Shown: positions 6,701-8,368 of the stretch, piece after piece
Numbering within the stretch: the stretch's first letter is position 1
Layout of the letters: every line of letters starts with the position of its first letter
Origin: an uncultured bacterium
GTDB taxonomy: Bacteria > Patescibacteriota > Patescibacteriia > Patescibacteriales > Patescibacteriaceae
Direction: 5' to 3'
Length of the DNA stretch: 8,368 nucleotides
Assembly: GCA_937868555.1 (NCBI GenBank)
Contig: CALMNI010000047.1
Location: 1 to 8,368, forward strand
Made by a program: the position numbers and the translations under genes
Notes under the pieces: model-generated
What the model saw: the letters and a program-made list of their open reading frames with translations, nothing else
The model's database searches: none
Told to the model about the DNA's origin: nothing

Positions 6701-7234
6701 TTAGAAAGGAATATTCTCAACCTTGATTTCGTCATCGGATTGAGGTGCGAAACCGCCGTCAGCTCCAAACTGGCTGCCATCTTCTTCACCGTAATTAATT
6801 ACGGGTTCAGACGGGCCCTGTGATGCTTGAGCGTATTGGTTGTTTTGTTGTCCGCCGAAAGGTTGGTTAAAGTTTTGACCGCCGGCGGGGCGAGCACCGC
6901 CCGTTGGCTTGTCGAGCATAATCATATTCTCAGCGACGATTTCAGTTGTGTAACGCTTTTGGCCGGTTGCTTTATCAATCCAGTCGCGGGTTTGCAAGCG
7001 TCCTTCAATATAAACCTTGGATCCTTTGTGCAGGTATTGGCCGCAAATTTCGGCTAATTTACGCCAGGCAACAATATTGTGGAATTCAACGCGCTCTTGG
7101 CGGGTACCGGAAGGGTCATTCCAAAAGAAATTAGTTGCAACGGAAAAAGAAGCAACAGTGGCGCCATTGGCGGTTTGGCGAACATCGGGATCGCGAGTGA
7201 TGTTTCCGATGATCATGGCTTTATTTAAATTCAT
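6701..7234 (-). CDS. ssb: Single-stranded DNA-binding protein
   Basis: 177 residues. An OB-fold occupies about 1-112 (MNLNKAMIIGNITRDPDVR, VASFSVATN, RVEFHNIVAWRKLAEICGQYLHKGSKVYIEGRLQTRDW). Then comes a flexible Gly/Gln/Asn-rich linker (about 113-160) and the acidic tip DDEIKVENIPF, whose IPF end is the docking site for replication and repair partners. It coats single-stranded DNA as a homotetramer in replication, repair and recombination, and so is a functional partner of the RecA encoded nearby. It lies 32 bases after rpsF. No Shine-Dalgarno sequence is visible upstream of the ATG. Confidence 0.97.
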   Translation of the reverse strand: MNLNKAMIIGNITRDPDVRQTANGATVASFSVATNFFWNDPSGTRQERVEFHNIVAWRKLAEICGQYLHKGSKVYIEGRLQTRDWIDKATGQKRYTTEIVAENMIMLDKPTGGARPAGGQNFNQPFGGQQNNQYAQASQGPSEPVINYGEEDGSQFGADGGFAPQSDDEIKVENIPF

Positions 7235-7266
7235 ATGAATGGGTTAAATAAATAATGGAAGGAGTA

Positions 7267-7761
7267 TTAAAGGAGGTTGCTAGCGTCAATGATCTTATCA
7301 AGTTCTTGATCGAGATCTTTGAGATCAGTTCGCTTATCTTCGCTCTTTTCAGTTTTTTCCGTATTTTCGTTTTCCGCTTCTTCGGCAGCTTTGCGGCGGG
7401 CGGCAATTTTTACTGCCATTTCTTCTTCAGCTTGTAATTCAGCAGCTGTTTTGAGGCGCTTCTTGATAACTTGGTGGCGAACAATGTCGCTTGATAAGCG
7501 CAAGCGGTTAGTTAACTCGCTAAGCTTAGGGCCCTCAAGGTTAAATTCGAACAATTGGTAGTATCCATGGCGGAAACCTTCAATAGGATAAGCGAGCTTG
7601 CGTTTTCCCCAGTATTCTTCACTGGTGATTTGCCCACCGTTATCGGTAATTAATTTAGAAATGCGCGCGCGGATCGGCTCTACCTCGGTCTCGCTATATT
7701 TATTCGAGAAAAGGCACAAGAGCTCGTAGTGCGGCACTTCGGAGGATTTAGTTTTGCTCAT
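7267..7761 (-). CDS. rpsF: Small ribosomal subunit protein bS6
   Basis: 164 residues. The bS6 ferredoxin-like fold occupies about 1-105 (HYELLCLFSNKYSETEVEPI, GGQITSEEYWGKRKLAYPIEGFRHGYYQLFEF, LSSDIVRHQVIKK). A charged Ala/Glu/Lys-rich tail of some 60 residues follows, probably helical or disordered, so the protein is longer than the family's usual 95-135. bS6 joins bS18 as a dimer that binds the 16S rRNA platform. First gene of the rpsF-ssb-rpsR cluster, behind a roughly 200-base leader whose RNA resembles the dimer's rRNA site, which points to feedback control. The start ATG is fixed by the family N-terminus. Confidence 0.96.
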   Translation of the reverse strand: MSKTKSSEVPHYELLCLFSNKYSETEVEPIRARISKLITDNGGQITSEEYWGKRKLAYPIEGFRHGYYQLFEFNLEGPKLSELTNRLRLSSDIVRHQVIKKRLKTAAELQAEEEMAVKIAARRKAAEEAENENTEKTEKSEDKRTDLKDLDQELDKIIDASNLL

Positions 7762-7775
7762 AGTTGCAAATGTTT

Positions 7776-7800
7776 GGATCCCGGCCTGCGCCGGGATGAC
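7776..7800. repeat. Dispersed palindrome of the GTCATCCCGGC...GCCGGGATCC type
   Basis: ATCCCGGC (7778-7785), a CTGC loop, and GCCGGGAT (7790-7797), flanked by GG and GAC. On the minus strand it reads GTCATCCCGGCGCAGGCCGGGATCC, a palindromic element seen scattered through many bacterial genomes (recalled, not searched). It sits in the rpsF leader, 14 bases before the start codon and downstream of the attenuator, so the mRNA would carry an extra hairpin close to the ribosome-binding region. Confidence 0.7.
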
Positions 7801-7814
7801 AAAGTCTAGTTAAT

Positions 7815-7888
7815 AAAAAACACCCCGGTATTCATATCCCATCCTTTCGACAAAGGATAAGACACCTGGAGGGGTGATTGCGAATACC
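7815..7888 (-). promoter_or_regulatory. rpsF leader: S6:S18-binding rRNA mimic with terminator helix
   Basis: Minus-strand RNA, folded by eye. Basal helix P1 pairs CACCCC (7876-7871) with GGGGUG (7826-7821). An internal loop has UCCAG (7870-7866) opposite GAAUACC (7833-7827). Helix P2 is 14 bp, four of them G-U (7865-7852 with 7847-7834), closed by a GUCG loop. P1 is followed directly by UUUUUU (7820-7815). Two strings match the E. coli 16S rRNA helix 22-23 region, the S6:S18 site, as I remember it: UCCAGGUGU and GAAUACCGG. They sit in the same relative arrangement around a hairpin. The S6:S18 leader motif with its ACCG/CCG box is a known autoregulatory class; the terminator role is inferred from P1 abutting the U-tract. 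GGUAUUC (7888-7882) can pair with GAAUACC as a competing structure. Confidence 0.75.
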
Positions 7889-7890
7889 TG

Positions 7891-7914
7891 TCCCGTCAAT
7901 CGCGACTGACGGGA
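7891..7914 (-). other. Stable hairpin in the 5' part of the rpsF leader
   Basis: TCCCGTCA (7891-7898) and TGACGGGA (7907-7914) are exact inverted repeats around an eight-base centre containing TCGCGA. In the minus-strand RNA this makes a strong stem, extendable by a G-U pair, located three bases upstream of the alternative-pairing segment GGUAUUC. It could be an insulating leader stem or another dispersed palindrome. Confidence 0.5.
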
Positions 7915-7965
7915 TCGAGCAGAATTGCCCGATATGGAAAAGGTGATATTGAGTTGTCTAGGCTG

Positions 7966-7994
7966 ACTATATCATATCTTTGTTAAAAAAGCAA
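7966..7994 (-). promoter_or_regulatory. Promoter of rpsF-ssb-rpsR(-efp)
   Basis: On the minus strand, -35 TTGCTT (7994-7989), a 17-base spacer, and -10 TATAGT (7971-7966) preceded by TGA (extended -10). Transcription should start near 7959, giving a leader of about 200 nt that contains the S6:S18-like structure. No other promoter is apparent upstream of ssb, rpsR or efp, though the efp spacer was not clear-cut. Confidence 0.75.
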
Positions 7995-8007
7995 GGCCTA
8001 CTACTTT

Positions 8008-8036
8008 TTGACAAAGCGGTATTTTAGGCTTAGGAT
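8008..8036 (+). promoter_or_regulatory. Promoter of the TTG-start gene at 8086
   Basis: Perfect -35 TTGACA (8008-8013), a 17-base spacer, and -10 TAGGAT (8031-8036; four of six matches). It is back to back with the rpsF promoter, the two -35 boxes being only 13 bases apart, so the two could compete or share a regulator. Predicted start near 8043, about 43 bases before the TTG codon. Confidence 0.6.
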
Positions 8037-8085
8037 GGGGATAGGAAAATTTAAAAAAATATATCAAAAGCCTAAGGAGGGTATT

Positions 8086-8368
8086 TTGAAAACATTAATA
8101 AATAGTAAGGTATTTAAAGACGGCATAATTCCAAAGCTACAAGAGCTGGGCTTTGAGCTTGAAACCATACGTATAGTATTGGTTTGGCTTGAAAATAATT
8201 TAGTAAGAACGCCGGAGGAAAATAAAAAAATAAAAGAGCAGGTAACAAAGTTTGCCAGTACTTCGGGATTTATTGAAACATTGCTAGATACATTCTGGCG
8301 AAGCGAAACAGGTAGTGATGAAATAAAAACTCTTCTCGAGTGGAGGGTTGCTATTAGCAAATATTTGG
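8086..8368 (+). CDS. Unrecognised protein, 5' part only (runs off the window)
   Basis: An open frame of 94 codons continues past the right edge. It starts at TTG 8086 with a near-perfect Shine-Dalgarno AAGGAGGG (8074-8081) five bases from AGGAGG to the start, the best ribosome site in the window. The residues read MKTLINSKVFKDGIIPKLQ, then a hydrophobic FELETIRIVLVWLENNLV, a lysine-rich helix-like stretch (EENKKIKEQVTKFA) and GFIETLLDTFWRSETGSDEIKTLLEW. No signal peptide or known motif is recognised. It looks helical and soluble. An in-frame ATG at 8035 overlaps the -10 box of the proposed promoter and has no ribosome site, so TTG is preferred. ATA codons are frequent. Function unknown. Confidence 0.65.
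   Translation, partial: MKTLINSKVFKDGIIPKLQELGFELETIRIVLVWLENNLVRTPEENKKIKEQVTKFASTSGFIETLLDTFWRSETGSDEIKTLLEWRVAISKYL

Noticed and set aside
8035..8085. ATG 8035 as start of the unknown right-edge gene
   Set aside because: It overlaps the predicted -10 box and has no ribosome-binding site; TTG 8086 follows AAGGAGGG. Still possible if the promoter call is wrong.
8064..8360. 98-residue minus-strand open frame at the right edge
   Set aside because: The opposite strand has a promoter, a strong Shine-Dalgarno site and an open frame to the window end, while this frame has none of these.
1..8368. CRISPR array, tRNA gene, insertion sequence or defence system
   Set aside because: No regularly spaced direct repeats, tRNA cloverleaf, transposase or nuclease frame was seen on either strand.

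Overview
The window most likely comes from a bacterium of the Candidate Phyla Radiation (Patescibacteria). The clues are a short lipoprotein / type IV secretion (T4SS) pilin-like / membrane helix-turn-helix gene run of a kind common in that group, a rpsF-ssb-rpsR cluster followed by efp rather than by rplI (bL9, a protein reported missing from many CPR lineages), AT-rich spacers, few strong Shine-Dalgarno sites, and dispersed GC-rich palindromes in the spacers. This assignment is inference from gene content, not a phylogeny.

Plus-strand half. Bases 1-33 look like the last bases of a 23S rRNA (tentative), followed by an AT-rich spacer with a 15-bp tandem duplication and an intrinsic terminator (129-151). 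A GC-rich palindromic repeat runs up to the real start of a ComM/YifB-type AAA+ ATPase (201-1721). Next, behind an extended -10 promoter and a 20-bp perfect palindrome, comes a tight run of four genes: a lipoprotein solute-binding protein (1802-3187), a T4SS pilin-like two-helix protein with a Cys-rich tail (3189-3923), a RodZ-like membrane HTH protein (3935-4612) and recA (4642-5694). The run closes at a strong hairpin terminator (5711-5747). ComM, a pilin-like protein and RecA side by side suggest, but do not prove, a link to DNA uptake or recombination.

Minus-strand half. Read right to left: rpsF (7761-7267), ssb (7234-6701), rpsR (6680-6450) and efp (6370-5813). A 28-bp perfect palindrome nested inside a larger inverted repeat sits between rpsR and efp, and an 11-G homopolymer lies in the convergent recA/efp spacer.

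The 324-base stretch without a complete gene (7762-8085) is dense in signals. It holds a well-formed minus-strand promoter for rpsF, a roughly 200-nt leader, and a leader RNA that can be folded by eye into an S6:S18-binding mimic of 16S rRNA. The basal helix of that mimic runs straight into six U residues, so it could act as an attenuator. A second dispersed palindrome follows just before rpsF. Divergent from all this is a TTGACA promoter driving an unrecognised TTG-start gene (8086 to window end, truncated). The leader is the most interesting signal in the window.
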